From: Saccharopolyspora rectivirgula DSM 43747
Lineage (GTDB): Bacteria; Actinomycetota; Actinomycetes; Mycobacteriales; Pseudonocardiaceae
DNA length: 56,881 nt
Direction of reading: 5' to 3'
Assembly: GCF_000497205.1 (NCBI RefSeq)
Contig: NZ_AYJW01000020.1
Coordinates: 1-56,881 of the forward strand
Shown here in pieces: positions 34,507 to 43,878 of the stretch (within the stretch, counting starts at the first letter, position 1; each line of letters opens with the position of its first letter). Position numbers and translations under genes: made by a program. Under the pieces are notes generated by a model. It was not told the origin of the DNA. It did no database searches and saw only the letters and a program-made list of their open reading frames with translations.

Positions 34507-37351
34507 GCGGAACAAACGACAGATGCTGAACCAGTCCCGCGGTCAGAACCAGAAGGCCCGCAAGAAGAGGAGGCGGCCTCGCGGGCTCGGCGACGAGCAG
34601 GCGATCCCCACCTACACGCCTTCGATAGCGGCTCGTTCCATCGACGGCCACCTGCTGCGGACCTCGCAGGACGTGTTCGCCTGGTACCGGCTGTCCCCGC
34701 AGCGCTGGTCGTTCCGGTCCGACTCCCAGCGCCAGGACCTCATCGCCGCCATCGCCGGCCAGTACGCCGAACTGCAAGGGCGTTGGCTGCACCTGCGGGT
34801 GACCACCCGGCCTTACCCGATCCGGATGTGGGCCGAAGCCCACGTCCACAATGCACGCAACCCGCTGCCGGACGTGCCCGGAGCGCTGTCCTTCGACGAC
34901 TACATGGTCGGCGAGCAGCAGCAGCTGATGGGCCGCTCCATGGCGGAAAAAGAGGTCTACCTCGGTGTTCAGGTGCAGACCCGCAACGTCATGGACCGCG
35001 CGGTGGAACGAGCCGCTCCGCTGCTGCGCCGCGTCTTCCCCGAAGCGGTCGATGCCGAGCTGGTGGCGCTGGACAGCGAAATCGAGCACCTGGACCAGGT
35101 GATCGGCTCCGCCGGCCTGGAAGGACGCCCGGTCACCGCTGAAGAGATGTCCTGGCTGATGCACCGGTCGTGCTCGCTGGGGTTGCCGGCGCCGCGCAAC
35201 CTGCCGGCGGTACCGGGTGCGCCGTGGGAACCGGAAGACCTGGCTTCGTTCACCGACGCCGCTGACATGCACCAGGAGCCGTACGCGCCCACCGTCACGG
35301 TGCGCGGTCGCACCGGTTCCAACGCCGGCATCACCCGGCACGTCGCGGTGCTCACCGTCGGCCAGATGCACGGACTGCAGATACCGGAAGTCGACGACCC
35401 GTGGGTGCAGCACTCCGACCGGCTGCCCGCGCCGATCGAGTGGTCGGCCCGGATCTACGTGCGCCGCCCCGAGGACGTCAACGGTGAACTGCAGCGCCAG
35501 ATGAACAAGGTCCGCTCCCAGGTGCGCCACTACACCGAGGAGCACGGCCTGGAGCCCCCGACCTCGCTGGCCCGCCAAGCCAGCCGGGTGCTCGAAATCG
35601 ACGACGAGATGACCACCGGTTTCACCGCGCTGGCGACCCGGGTCAAGTCCTGGTGGCGGGTGGCGGTTTCCGGGCCGACCGAACGCGACGCGCTCCGGCT
35701 CGCCCAACAGCTCCTCGACCTGTACAAGCCGAAGATCGCCATCGAGCACCCGGAAGCGCAGTACTCGCTGGCCCGCGAGTTCATCCCGGGAGAACCGCTG
35801 GCCAACGCCGCGTACATGCGCCGCGGATCCGTGGTCTGGGCGGCGTCCGCGGTGCCGCAGGCGACGGCGGAAGTCGGCGACCGGCGAGGGATCCTGCTGG
35901 GCGAGACGTGCACTGCCACTCGCCGCCCGGTGGCCTGGGACCCGTGGATGGCCCAGGAGATCCGCGACTCGTCCGGGTTGACCGCGATGGTCGCCGGTCT
36001 CGGTGGCGGCAAGTCCTTCCTGGGCGGCGGCATCGTCTACAAGACCTTGCGGTCGGGTTCTTATTGGACGCTGCTGGACCCGTCCGGTCCGCTCGCCGAA
36101 CTGTGCAACCTGCCCGAGCTCAAACCCTACGCGCGGCCGATCAACCTGCTCAGCGCGCAACCGGGCATCCTCAACCCGTACCGGGTGGTCGCCGAACCCG
36201 AACTGGAGCACTTCGTCGACGAAGACGACCCGGAACGCAGTTGGCGCCGCGAACGCGCGCTGGCCGCGGCCACCCGCCGACGCCTGGTGCTGGACGTGCT
36301 GACCGGTCTGCTGCCCTACGAGGTGGCCCGGCTGCCGCAGACCAGGATCGTGCTGCTGCGGGCGGTGCGCTCGGTCGGCGGCCGACCCGACGCCCACCCG
36401 GGCATGGTCTTCGACGCGCTGCGCCGGGACGCCAGCGAACACCACGAGCACGCGGTGGTGGTGGCCGACTTCCTCGACGAGATCCGGGAACGCATGGCCC
36501 TGCTGATCCCGGAGGACGACGCCGACCCGTACTCGGAGCGGCGGGAGGACCGGCTCACCGTGCTGACCATGTCCGGGCTCACCCTGCCCAAGGACAACGT
36601 CGGCCGGGAGCACTGGACGGATGCCGAAGCGCTCGGCGTCCAACTGCTCAACCTCGCGGCCTGGCTCACCCAGCGCTCCGTCTACGAGCGCCCGAAGGAC
36701 GAGCGCAAGGGCGTGTGGATCGACGAGGCGTTCTTCCTCTCGGAAGTGCCCACCGGCCGGGTCCTGATGAACCGGTTCGCCCGCGACTCGCGCAAGTGGA
36801 ACGTGCGGGTGCTGCTGTCCAGCCAGCTGCCCGCGGACTTCCTGCGCATCCAGGGGTTCGCTTCGCTGCTCGACTCGGTCTTCGTGGGTCGGCTGGACGA
36901 CGAGCAAGCCCAGGCCGACGCGCTGCGGCTGCTCAAGGTTCCGGTCGGTGCCGGCTACGAGCAGGTGGTGGCGTCCCTGGGGCGGCGGCCCACCCGCAGC
37001 GAAACCGAACGCGACCGCTCACCGCGGCAGTTCATCTTCGGCGACGGCGCCGGTGGGGTGGAGCGCATTCGCATCGACTTCTCCGGGCCGCACCTGGCGC
37101 ACCTGCGGGAAACCCTCGACACGACCCCGGGCGGGGTGGAAGAGGTCGCCGAGCCTCCGGCCCTGCAAGCGGGCGTCGACACCGGGGCGAACTCCGACGT
37201 CCACACCGGCTCCGCAGCCGATGTGGACTACGACGACGACCTCGAGGCGTTCGACGAGTTCGAGCTGGAGACCGTCGGCACCGGACCCCGCCAGGACGCG
37301 CAGGATCCGGCGCCGCAATCCGGCGAGCGAGGTGGAGAAGGCCAGCGGTGA
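34481..37351 (+). CDS. VirB4/TraC-like AAA+ ATPase of the T4SS-like cluster
   Basis: A 956-residue ATPase. The N-terminus is basic (residues 1-40, RNKRQ, KARKKRRRPRG). A conserved N-terminal domain follows (PIRMWAEAH, MAEKEVYLGVQV). The Walker A motif GLGGGKS is at about 507-513 and Walker B GVWIDEAFFL at about 744-753, with a sensor segment VLLSSQLPADF near 785. This layout is that of VirB4/TraC/TcpF motor proteins that energise type IV secretion. The last 70 residues are acidic and disordered. The GTG start has AGGGAGG six bases before it. It overlaps the VirB6-like gene by four bases. No second ATPase of VirD4 or VirB11 type is in the window. Confidence 0.88.
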   Translation: MFGRQRGRERNKRQMLNQSRGQNQKARKKRRRPRGLGDEQAIPTYTPSIAARSIDGHLLRTSQDVFAWYRLSPQRWSFRSDSQRQDLIAAIAGQYAELQGRWLHLRVTTRPYPIRMWAEAHVHNARNPLPDVPGALSFDDYMVGEQQQLMGRSMAEKEVYLGVQVQTRNVMDRAVERAAPLLRRVFPEAVDAELVALDSEIEHLDQVIGSAGLEGRPVTAEEMSWLMHRSCSLGLPAPRNLPAVPGAPWEPEDLASFTDAADMHQEPYAPTVTVRGRTGSNAGITRHVAVLTVGQMHGLQIPEVDDPWVQHSDRLPAPIEWSARIYVRRPEDVNGELQRQMNKVRSQVRHYTEEHGLEPPTSLARQASRVLEIDDEMTTGFTALATRVKSWWRVAVSGPTERDALRLAQQLLDLYKPKIAIEHPEAQYSLAREFIPGEPLANAAYMRRGSVVWAASAVPQATAEVGDRRGILLGETCTATRRPVAWDPWMAQEIRDSSGLTAMVAGLGGGKSFLGGGIVYKTLRSGSYWTLLDPSGPLAELCNLPELKPYARPINLLSAQPGILNPYRVVAEPELEHFVDEDDPERSWRRERALAAATRRRLVLDVLTGLLPYEVARLPQTRIVLLRAVRSVGGRPDAHPGMVFDALRRDASEHHEHAVVVADFLDEIRERMALLIPEDDADPYSERREDRLTVLTMSGLTLPKDNVGREHWTDAEALGVQLLNLAAWLTQRSVYERPKDERKGVWIDEAFFLSEVPTGRVLMNRFARDSRKWNVRVLLSSQLPADFLRIQGFASLLDSVFVGRLDDEQAQADALRLLKVPVGAGYEQVVASLGRRPTRSETERDRSPRQFIFGDGAGGVERIRIDFSGPHLAHLRETLDTTPGGVEEVAEPPALQAGVDTGANSDVHTGSAADVDYDDDLEAFDEFELETVGTGPRQDAQDPAPQSGERGGEGQR

Positions 37352-39225
37352 GCGGGTTGATCGTAGCTTCGCTGATTGTTGGTGCCGTCCTGTTCGGATG
37401 GTTGCGGCGCAGTCCGAAACGCGGCGCGCTCGTGCTGGCGGGTGCGCTGCTGGCCGCGCAAGCAGCGCTCGGTGCTCCCGCTTGGGCCCAGGACTTCGAC
37501 TGCAAGGAGCCGCCCAATCCGGAGATCCCCGGTTCGGGCATGGTCGGCGAGATCGACCGGGCCCCGCTGTCGGCGGGTCAGCCGGGAAGCGCCTACGACG
37601 AGGTCGGCTACGCCGGTCTGGTCTGGCACACCTACGACCTCGGCTGCGGTCCGCAGGGGGTGACCAACCCGCACGCCCTGGTCGACACCTGGCTGGGCAA
37701 CGAGCTGTTCAACGTCGCCAAGAACATCGTCGGAGCTACGAACGGCCTGCACTACGCACTGCTCTACGGCGACCTGATGGGGCCGCTGGACGAGATGATC
37801 GCCACCGGCACGGTCGCGCTCTACGACAGCGTGTTCGCCCCCTTGTTCGGTGTGGTCGCCGTCGTCCTGGCGGTGCTGCTGTTCCGCTACATCTGGCAGG
37901 GCGACCTGGCCAACATCGGAAAGCGCACCATGTGGGCGCTCGGCGGTCTGTGGTTCGCCTCGGCCACCTACCTGACGCCGCTGGTGTACACCCACGCCCT
38001 CGACGGCGTCGTCATCACCGGGACTTCCGCGGTGCAGGCCGGCTTCCTGCGCGAAGTCGGGGTGGAGGAGGCCGACGCGCTGCCGACCCTGCTGCACGAC
38101 CAGGTCGTCTACCGCAACTGGTTGCGCGGGGAGTTCGGCTCCCCGGATTCGCCGAAGGCGGAGGAGCTGGGGCGGGAGCTGTTGCGCGCCCAGGCCTGGA
38201 CGAAGCAGGAGGTCGACGCCGGTCTGCACGAGGGCTCTCCGGAACCGAAGAAGGAAGCCTTCGAGGAAGTCGCCGGCAAGATGGGCAGCGCTTACGGCTA
38301 CTTCCAGGGTGTTGACGGCAGTCGAGTGGGGGCCGGGGCGCTGGCGCTGGTGCAGAGCCTGGCCTACGCGTCCTTCCAACTGCTGGCCAAAGCCGCGATC
38401 CTGCTGGCGCAGGTGCTGCTGCGCGTGCTGATCCTGACCGGACCGATCATCGGACTGGTCGCGCTGCTGTACCACGACGTGCTGCGCGGCATCGGCCGAG
38501 TGGCCGGTGCAGCGGTGCTGAACGCGGTCGTCATCGCGGCGATGGCCGGGGTGCACACCTTGGTGCTCACCTGGATCTTCAACCCCACCTACGGGTTCAC
38601 GCCGCTGGTCCAGATCCTGCTGGCCTCGCTGGTCACCCTGGTGTTCCTGCTGATCGGCAAACCGGTGCGCCGGATGCGGCAGATGGTCGAACTGTCGGTG
38701 GGCAGCTTCGGCCGGGCGCTGCCGAGCGCACCGCCGAGCATCTTCTCCCGCTTCCGGGGGCGGCAGTCCACCGATTCGGACAACAGCGGTGACTTCTGGG
38801 AGCAGATCCGGCAGAGCGGTCCGGAGGAGGACGGCGCCGGCCCGCGGGGCCGTTGGCGCGCTCGACCCGAAGCGCAGGCTCCCTCGGTCTCCGCGACCGC
38901 CGAGCGGCTCGACCAGTACGAGCCACCGGAACTGGTGGACGGCGGGGGGGTGGCCAGCCAGGTGCAGCGCCGCCCGGGAGGCCAAGCCGCGCTGCCGCCG
39001 GTGCGACAGACCAGCCGGGTGGTGGACACCAACCCGGTGGTGGCCGAATCCAAGTGGGACGGGGTGGAGGAGGACCCGGTGGTGGTCCCCTCCCGCGTCG
39101 TCAGCGGCAGGACGTCGGCCGACACGTCTTCCGAACTCCGTCGCGCGGAGACGGAATTCGTCCAGGGCCAGCCGGTGCACGTCATCTACCGGCCTTCCCG
39201 GGGTCTGGAGGTTGCTGATGGCTGA
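37348..39225 (+). CDS. VirB6/TrbL-like polytopic membrane protein of the T4SS-like cluster
   Basis: A 625-residue membrane protein. An N-terminal signal/anchor segment (about 1-47, ending APAWAQ) is followed by an extracellular cysteine-containing part. A block of helices lies at about 165-235, and then a cluster of about five helices at 335-445 (ILTGPIIGLVALLYHD, LLASLVTLVFLLIGKPVRRM). This is the TrbL/VirB6 arrangement of a central helical channel protein. The C-terminal 170 residues are hydrophilic and proline/arginine-rich, probably cytosolic. The start is GTG at 37348, overlapping the ATPase stop (GTGA); the frame open from 35653 is a shadow of the ATPase gene. Confidence 0.8.
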   Translation: MSGLIVASLIVGAVLFGWLRRSPKRGALVLAGALLAAQAALGAPAWAQDFDCKEPPNPEIPGSGMVGEIDRAPLSAGQPGSAYDEVGYAGLVWHTYDLGCGPQGVTNPHALVDTWLGNELFNVAKNIVGATNGLHYALLYGDLMGPLDEMIATGTVALYDSVFAPLFGVVAVVLAVLLFRYIWQGDLANIGKRTMWALGGLWFASATYLTPLVYTHALDGVVITGTSAVQAGFLREVGVEEADALPTLLHDQVVYRNWLRGEFGSPDSPKAEELGRELLRAQAWTKQEVDAGLHEGSPEPKKEAFEEVAGKMGSAYGYFQGVDGSRVGAGALALVQSLAYASFQLLAKAAILLAQVLLRVLILTGPIIGLVALLYHDVLRGIGRVAGAAVLNAVVIAAMAGVHTLVLTWIFNPTYGFTPLVQILLASLVTLVFLLIGKPVRRMRQMVELSVGSFGRALPSAPPSIFSRFRGRQSTDSDNSGDFWEQIRQSGPEEDGAGPRGRWRARPEAQAPSVSATAERLDQYEPPELVDGGGVASQVQRRPGGQAALPPVRQTSRVVDTNPVVAESKWDGVEEDPVVVPSRVVSGRTSADTSSELRRAETEFVQGQPVHVIYRPSRGLEVADG

Positions 39226-39249
39226 TCCGGCTGGAAAAGCGAGGTAGTG

Positions 39250-39837
39250 ATGCCGATCCGGACACACCGCGGTCGGGCCGCCGTGTACCGGCGGTTGTGG
39301 GCCTGGCCGTTGCGCTCACCCAAGCACCTGGTCGCGGCCGTGCTGCTGGTCGTGGCGGCGGGAGCGGTCATCGCCTACCTGCTGCCGCAAGGCGTGCGGA
39401 CGCTGCCGCAGGCCGAGCGCGACCACACCGGCCAACCGGTGGAGCACTCCGCTGTCGTGCCGCCGGTCACCACGCACACCCCGGCGCCGCCGACGATTTC
39501 GGTACCGACCTCGACACCAGCGCCGACCCCACCGGATCCGCAGGGGCTGAAGGTGGTGGAGGAGTGGGGCCGGGCGTGGGTGACCCACCCGCCCGGCAGC
39601 ACCAAGCAGCAGTGGCTGGACGCCCTGCGCCCGCACACCACCGACGAATTCATCACCGTCATGCAAACGGTGGAGCCGGCCAACGCCGGCAGCGCGATAA
39701 CCGGTCCGGTGACCCCGATCTCCTCCACCGCGACCGCGATGAAGGTGAGCTTGCCGACCGACATCGGCGTGTTGAACGTCCGCGTGATCAAAACACCCGA
39801 TGGCTGGAAAGTAGCCGGCTACGACAGGGAAGGCTGA
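39250..39837 (+). CDS. Single-pass VirB8/TcpC-like protein of the T4SS-like cluster
   Basis: A 195-residue bitopic protein: short basic cytosolic start, one transmembrane helix at about 27-48, a Pro/Thr-rich linker (about 60-95), and a C-terminal globular domain of about 100 residues (LKVVEEWGRAWV...VIKTPDGWKVAGYDREG). That layout and the closing WKVAGYD segment resemble NTF2-like domains of VirB8/TcpC proteins from Gram-positive conjugation systems. The family call is inference from architecture. It begins 24 bp after the VirB6-like gene with GAGG upstream, and ends one base before the next start. Confidence 0.65.
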   Translation: MPIRTHRGRAAVYRRLWAWPLRSPKHLVAAVLLVVAAGAVIAYLLPQGVRTLPQAERDHTGQPVEHSAVVPPVTTHTPAPPTISVPTSTPAPTPPDPQGLKVVEEWGRAWVTHPPGSTKQQWLDALRPHTTDEFITVMQTVEPANAGSAITGPVTPISSTATAMKVSLPTDIGVLNVRVIKTPDGWKVAGYDREG

Positions 39838-39838
39838 G

Positions 39839-40852
39839 ATGCGCAAGCTCGTCGTCGCGGTCGTCGTCCTGGCCGGATTCGCCGGGCTCGTCGGGATCGG
39901 AGCGGTCACCGTCCTGATGAGCGGCGGTGCCGGTCGCTACGCCGCCTGGGGGAACTGCAGCTCCTGGCTCGGCCCGTGGGGGGAAGGCGCGGGACGCGGG
40001 GAGCGGGATGCGGCGAGGCTCAGCAGCGAGTCGCGGGCCATCGTCAAACGCATCATCGAGATCGGCAAGGAGCGGGGTTTGCCGCCCCGGGCTTGGCAGA
40101 TCGCCATCCAAGCCGGGAAGACCGAATCGAACTTGGCGAACTTGCCGTACGGGGACCGGGACTCCCTGGGCATCTTCCAGATGCGGCCGTCGATGGGCTG
40201 GGGGACCCCGCAGCAGCTCAACGACATCGACTACCAGATCAACAAGTTCTACGACGTGCTGCTGCAGGTGCCCGGCTGGGAGGAGATGCGGCCGGGGACC
40301 GCAGCGCAGCGGGTGGAGCGGTCGGCCTTCCCGCTCCGCTACCACAACTGGGAGCCGATGGCCGCTTACCTGGTGAGCGTGGAAGGCGATGTGGAGGGCA
40401 TGACCGGCTGCGACGACCTGCCCAGCAGCGGGGTGCTGGCCGGGAAGGCGGTGCAGTACGCGATGGGCAAGCTCGGCGCACCTTACGTGTGGGGCGCGGC
40501 CGGCCCGCACACCTTCGACTGCTCGGGACTGACCCAGCAGGCGTGGAAGGCGGCCGGCGTGGAGATCCCGAAGTACTCCCAGACGCAGTACTTCCAGGGC
40601 GGGGTGCACGTGCCGCTCTCCCAAGCACAGCCCGGTGACCTGGTGTTCTGGGGGCACGGCAGGAATCCCGACGCGATCCACCACGTCGCCCTGTACCTGG
40701 GGGACAACAAAGTGGTGCACGCCCCTCAACCCGGGGAACGGGTGGAGGTGACCGAACTGTGGGACGGCGGGGAGCTGTTGCCGACCGCGGTCCGGCCAGT
40801 CGCCGACGAAGCAGCGAACGCGGAACTACCAGCCGCCGGGGGGCAGCGGTAA
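39839..40852 (+). CDS. Lytic transglycosylase-like plus NlpC/P60 cell-wall hydrolase of the T4SS-like cluster
   Basis: A 337-residue secreted or membrane-anchored enzyme. An N-terminal helix (about 5-27) anchors it. Residues 65-170 resemble a lysozyme/transglycosylase module with catalytic-type Glu96 in KTESNL and the DSLGIFQMRPS segment. Residues 200-315 form an NlpC/P60 (C40) endopeptidase with Cys228 in FDCSGL and His282 in HHVALYLG. Such bifunctional enzymes (TcpG/Orf14-like) open peptidoglycan for the channel of Gram-positive conjugation systems and correspond to VirB1. It starts one base after the VirB8-like stop with GGGAAGG upstream. Confidence 0.88.
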   Translation: MRKLVVAVVVLAGFAGLVGIGAVTVLMSGGAGRYAAWGNCSSWLGPWGEGAGRGERDAARLSSESRAIVKRIIEIGKERGLPPRAWQIAIQAGKTESNLANLPYGDRDSLGIFQMRPSMGWGTPQQLNDIDYQINKFYDVLLQVPGWEEMRPGTAAQRVERSAFPLRYHNWEPMAAYLVSVEGDVEGMTGCDDLPSSGVLAGKAVQYAMGKLGAPYVWGAAGPHTFDCSGLTQQAWKAAGVEIPKYSQTQYFQGGVHVPLSQAQPGDLVFWGHGRNPDAIHHVALYLGDNKVVHAPQPGERVEVTELWDGGELLPTAVRPVADEAANAELPAAGGQR

Positions 40853-40888
40853 CAATTGAGCCCGGCCTGACCTTCGAAGGGTTGAATC

Positions 40889-41347
40889 ATGTACACGCCA
40901 GACCCGATTCCGCGGCGGTCCGGTCCGCCGGCCTCCAGCACTCCGCTAGCTGACTACCTGGCTCGGGAACGGCGCGGCGTTGACGCCGGGTACGTGGTGC
41001 TGCCGCGCTCCCTGGCCGAGGCGATGCCGCTGCCTTGGCAGCAGCAGATGCGCAATCTGCTGGCCGAGTTCCACCAGGCCTTCGGGCACCTGCAGTGGCC
41101 GATCTACCGGGTGGTTCCGTCCCGGTACGAGCGGTTGACCGATCTCGACGAGGAACAGCTCGCCGAAGTCGGTTGCACGGTCGAAGTCGGTGACGACGGC
41201 GAACTCGAGTACCGCATGCGGGACGGGCGCCGCGTCGAGAACCCCGAGACCAAACAGGTGCTCGTCTCCTGCTTGGACCCGATCCCGCGGCAGGGGCCCG
41301 GCGGTTCCCCGCCCACTCCCGCGGCACCGCCTTCGCAGCCGTGGTGA
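40889..41347 (+). CDS. Uncharacterised accessory protein of the T4SS-like cluster
   Basis: A 152-residue soluble protein without signal peptide or membrane helix. The N-terminal and C-terminal ends are proline-rich and likely disordered; the middle (about 20-115) is a compact hydrophilic domain with LADYLARERRGVDAGYVVLPRSLAEAMPLPWQQQM near its start. GAAGGG precedes the ATG. It is the seventh gene in the same direction, 36 bp after the hydrolase gene. I do not recognise a family. It may be a cytosolic partner of the ATPase or a DNA/protein adaptor, but nothing in the sequence shows this. Confidence 0.75.
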   Translation: MYTPDPIPRRSGPPASSTPLADYLARERRGVDAGYVVLPRSLAEAMPLPWQQQMRNLLAEFHQAFGHLQWPIYRVVPSRYERLTDLDEEQLAEVGCTVEVGDDGELEYRMRDGRRVENPETKQVLVSCLDPIPRQGPGGSPPTPAAPPSQPW

Positions 41348-41450
41348 GCTCCGCTCTTCGGGTAGTGGGTTCACCTGCAACGCGCGGGGTTTGGTCTGAA
41401 CGGCTGGCTCGGGACGTGACACACGTGCTCAGCCGTGCGAGGCTCGAAGT

Positions 41451-41636
41451 ATGGCCAGCGGCAATTGGTACTACTGTTTGAAACACCACAAGGTGGAGCC
41501 GGAGGCGGGCTGTCGAGCGCTGAACCGACTCGGCCCCTACCCGGACCGGGAAACCGCCTCCCAAGCGTTGGAGATAGCGCGGGCCCGCACCGAAGCAGCG
41601 GACGAAGCGGATCGGCGCTGGAACGGGGAGGACTGA
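41451..41636 (+). CDS. Small conserved actinobacterial protein
   Basis: A 61-residue protein. The signature is GNWYYCLKHHKVEPEAGCRA, then RLGPYPDRETASQALE and a C-terminal DRRWN. Close relatives are widespread in actinobacteria and have no known function; some are mislabelled as methionine aminopeptidase. The two cysteines and paired histidines could bind a metal. It lies 6 bp upstream of the RNB exonuclease gene and is probably cotranscribed with it. Confidence 0.85.
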   Translation: MASGNWYYCLKHHKVEPEAGCRALNRLGPYPDRETASQALEIARARTEAADEADRRWNGED

Positions 41637-41642
41637 CCTCCC

Positions 41643-43082
41643 ATGGCGGCGGCGGAGAGCCCACCGGGTGGCACCGGAGTGGCCGCCGCCGAGCAGACCA
41701 CGCTGGATTTCTCCGGCGTCCGGGCCGAGCTGGGCTTGCCCACCGGTTACCCGGACGCCGCCCTGGCCGAGGTCAAGCAGCGACTCGGCCGACCACTGAC
41801 CGGGAACTACTGGGACGCCGCTGACCTGCCGCTGGTCACGATCGATCCGCCCGGGGCCAAGGACCTGGACCAAGCCGTTCTCGTCCGGCGCCGCCGACGG
41901 GGCTACCGGGTGCACTACGCGATCGCCGACGTCGCGGCGTTCATCGCACCGGGTGGAGTGCTGGACGCCGAGTCCCGCCGCCGCGGCCAGACGATCTACC
42001 TCCCGGACGGGCAAGTGCCGCTGCACCCGCCGCTGCTGGCCGAGGACGCGGCGAGCCTGCTGCCCGGGAAGGTCCGTCCCGCGGTGCTGTGGACCTTCGA
42101 CTTGGACAGCGACGGCGTCCCGGTTCGGGTCGATCTGACTCGCGCCCTGGTGCGCTCGGTGGCCCAACTGGACTACGCGACCGTGCAGCGGTCGTTGCAG
42201 CTGCGCATGCCGCACCCGTCGGTGGAGCTGCTGCCGGAGGTCGGTCGGTTGCGCCGGGCCCAGGCGCTCCGGCGGGGCGCGATCGAACTGGGCTTGCCCG
42301 AGCAGCAGGTCGAACCGGACGGGAAAGGCGGCTGGCGGCTCACCCTGCGCCCTCGTCTGGTCATCGAGACCTGGAACGCCGAGGTCTCGTTGCTCACCGG
42401 CATGTGCGCGGCCGAGATGATGGTTTCCGCGGGCATCGGCGTGCTGCGCACGGTGCCCGCCCCGGAACCGGAAACCGTGGACCGGCTGCGGAAGTCGGCG
42501 AACCGGATCGGCGTGCACTGGCCGGAAGAGATCCCGCCGGCCGCCGTCCTGGCCGGGTTGGACCCGGTCCGCCCGGAAGCGCTGGCCGTGCACGCGGCGG
42601 CCACCCGGTTGCTGCGCGGCGCCGGCTACACCGCTTTCGGCGACGGCGCGCCGGCCAACACCGCGCACGCCGGCATCGGCGCCTCCTACGCGCACGTCAC
42701 CGCCCCGTTGCGGAGACTGGTGGACCGCTACTGCACGGAAGTCTGCCTCGCGATCAGCGCCGGCCGGGAAGTGCCCAGCTGGGTGACCGAGACCTTGGCC
42801 GAGCTTCCTTCGCTGATGGGAAACTCCGACCGGGTGGCCAGCCAAGCGGAACGCGCCTGCATCGCCCAAACCCAGGCGTGGTCGCTGGCGGGTCGGGTGG
42901 GGGAGGTCTTTCCGGCGACCGTGCTGCGGGCAGCCAACGGGGAAGCGGGGGAGATCTTCATCGCCGATCCCCCGGTGATCGCCCGCTGCACCGGAGAGGG
43001 CCTGGGGGAAGGGCAGCGGACCAGGGTGCGGCTCGTGGAGGCGGACCCGACTCGGCGCGAGGTCAGCTTCGAAGTAGTTTGA
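41643..43082 (+). CDS. RNB-domain (RNase II/R family) exoribonuclease
   Basis: A 479-residue protein with the RNB catalytic domain of 3'-5' exoribonucleases. The magnesium-binding aspartates are in TIDPPGAKDLDQAV near residues 69-80, followed by YAIADVAAFI, RRRGQTIYLPDG and HAGIGASYAHVTAPLRRLVDRYC, all typical. It is shorter than RNase R: N-terminal cold-shock domains are missing and only a small OB/S1-like C-terminal part remains. This short form is common in actinobacteria. It probably takes part in RNA turnover. It begins 6 bp after the small conserved gene. Confidence 0.93.
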   Translation: MAAAESPPGGTGVAAAEQTTLDFSGVRAELGLPTGYPDAALAEVKQRLGRPLTGNYWDAADLPLVTIDPPGAKDLDQAVLVRRRRRGYRVHYAIADVAAFIAPGGVLDAESRRRGQTIYLPDGQVPLHPPLLAEDAASLLPGKVRPAVLWTFDLDSDGVPVRVDLTRALVRSVAQLDYATVQRSLQLRMPHPSVELLPEVGRLRRAQALRRGAIELGLPEQQVEPDGKGGWRLTLRPRLVIETWNAEVSLLTGMCAAEMMVSAGIGVLRTVPAPEPETVDRLRKSANRIGVHWPEEIPPAAVLAGLDPVRPEALAVHAAATRLLRGAGYTAFGDGAPANTAHAGIGASYAHVTAPLRRLVDRYCTEVCLAISAGREVPSWVTETLAELPSLMGNSDRVASQAERACIAQTQAWSLAGRVGEVFPATVLRAANGEAGEIFIADPPVIARCTGEGLGEGQRTRVRLVEADPTRREVSFEVV

Positions 43083-43159
43083 TCTCCAGCGCAGCAAGTG
43101 GAACGCAGAGCAATCGTCGAGGCGTGGCGGACGCCGTCCTCGAGCGGAAAGGAGCCGGC

Positions 43160-43825
43160 GTGGCTGGAGTGCAGGAGATGACCATCGGCGTGGTGGGCGG
43201 CACCGGTGCTCAAGGCCGGGGGTTGGCGACCCGCTGGGCCGCAGCAGGCCTGAAGGTGGTCATCGGGTCGCGCAACGCGGAGCGCGCCCAGGAAACGGCC
43301 CGGGAGATCGCCGAGGCCTCGGGCGGGGACGTCACCGGGCAGGACAACGCCGGTTGCGCTGCCGCCGCCGACATCGTCCTCATCGCACTGCCCTGGGAAG
43401 CCCACGCCGACACCTTGCGGGCACTGCGCTCGGAACTGGCGGGCAAGATCGTGGTGGACTGCGTGAACCCGCTCGGGTTCGACAAGAAGGGCCCCTACGC
43501 GCTGCCGGTTCCCGAAGGGAGCGCCGCCCAGCAGGCGGAGCAGCTGCTGCCCGAGTCCCGGGTCACCGCGGCCTTCCACCACGTTTCGGCCGTCACCCTG
43601 GCCGACCTCAGCGTTTCCGAGATCGACCTGGACGTGCTCGTGCTCGGCGACGACCGGGAAGCCACCGACGTGGTGCGGGAGCTGGCCGCGACGATCCCCG
43701 GGGTGCGGGGCATCTACGGCGGTCGCCTGCGCAACGCCCACCAAGTCGAGGCGTTCACCGCCAACCTCATCGCCATCAACCGGCGCTACAAGGCGCACGC
43801 CGGGTTGCGCATCACCGACGTGTAG
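43160..43825 (+). CDS. npdG: NADPH-dependent F420 reductase (NpdG type)
   Basis: A 221-residue Rossmann-fold enzyme that passes hydride between NADPH and coenzyme F420. The dinucleotide motif VVGGTGAQGRG is near residue 11 and VVIGSRNAERA supplies the NADP-binding arginine. ADIVLIALPWEAH, VVDCVNPLGFDKKGPYAL and AFHHVSAVTL are typical of the TIGR01915 family. The start is a GTG at 43160 preceded by AAGGAGCCGGC; the frame is open upstream only as a shadow of the RNB gene. No other F420 genes are nearby. Confidence 0.92.
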   Translation: MAGVQEMTIGVVGGTGAQGRGLATRWAAAGLKVVIGSRNAERAQETAREIAEASGGDVTGQDNAGCAAAADIVLIALPWEAHADTLRALRSELAGKIVVDCVNPLGFDKKGPYALPVPEGSAAQQAEQLLPESRVTAAFHHVSAVTLADLSVSEIDLDVLVLGDDREATDVVRELAATIPGVRGIYGGRLRNAHQVEAFTANLIAINRRYKAHAGLRITDV

Positions 43826-43878
43826 GCCTGCACTGGAGTTCCAGCACTCGGACCGTCGAGGCGGGGGGTGGGGCACCG

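Noticed and set aside
39219-39248. Tiny frame of nine codons between the VirB6-like and VirB8-like genes
   Set aside because: Overlaps the upstream stop, too short and without ribosome binding site; most likely incidental.
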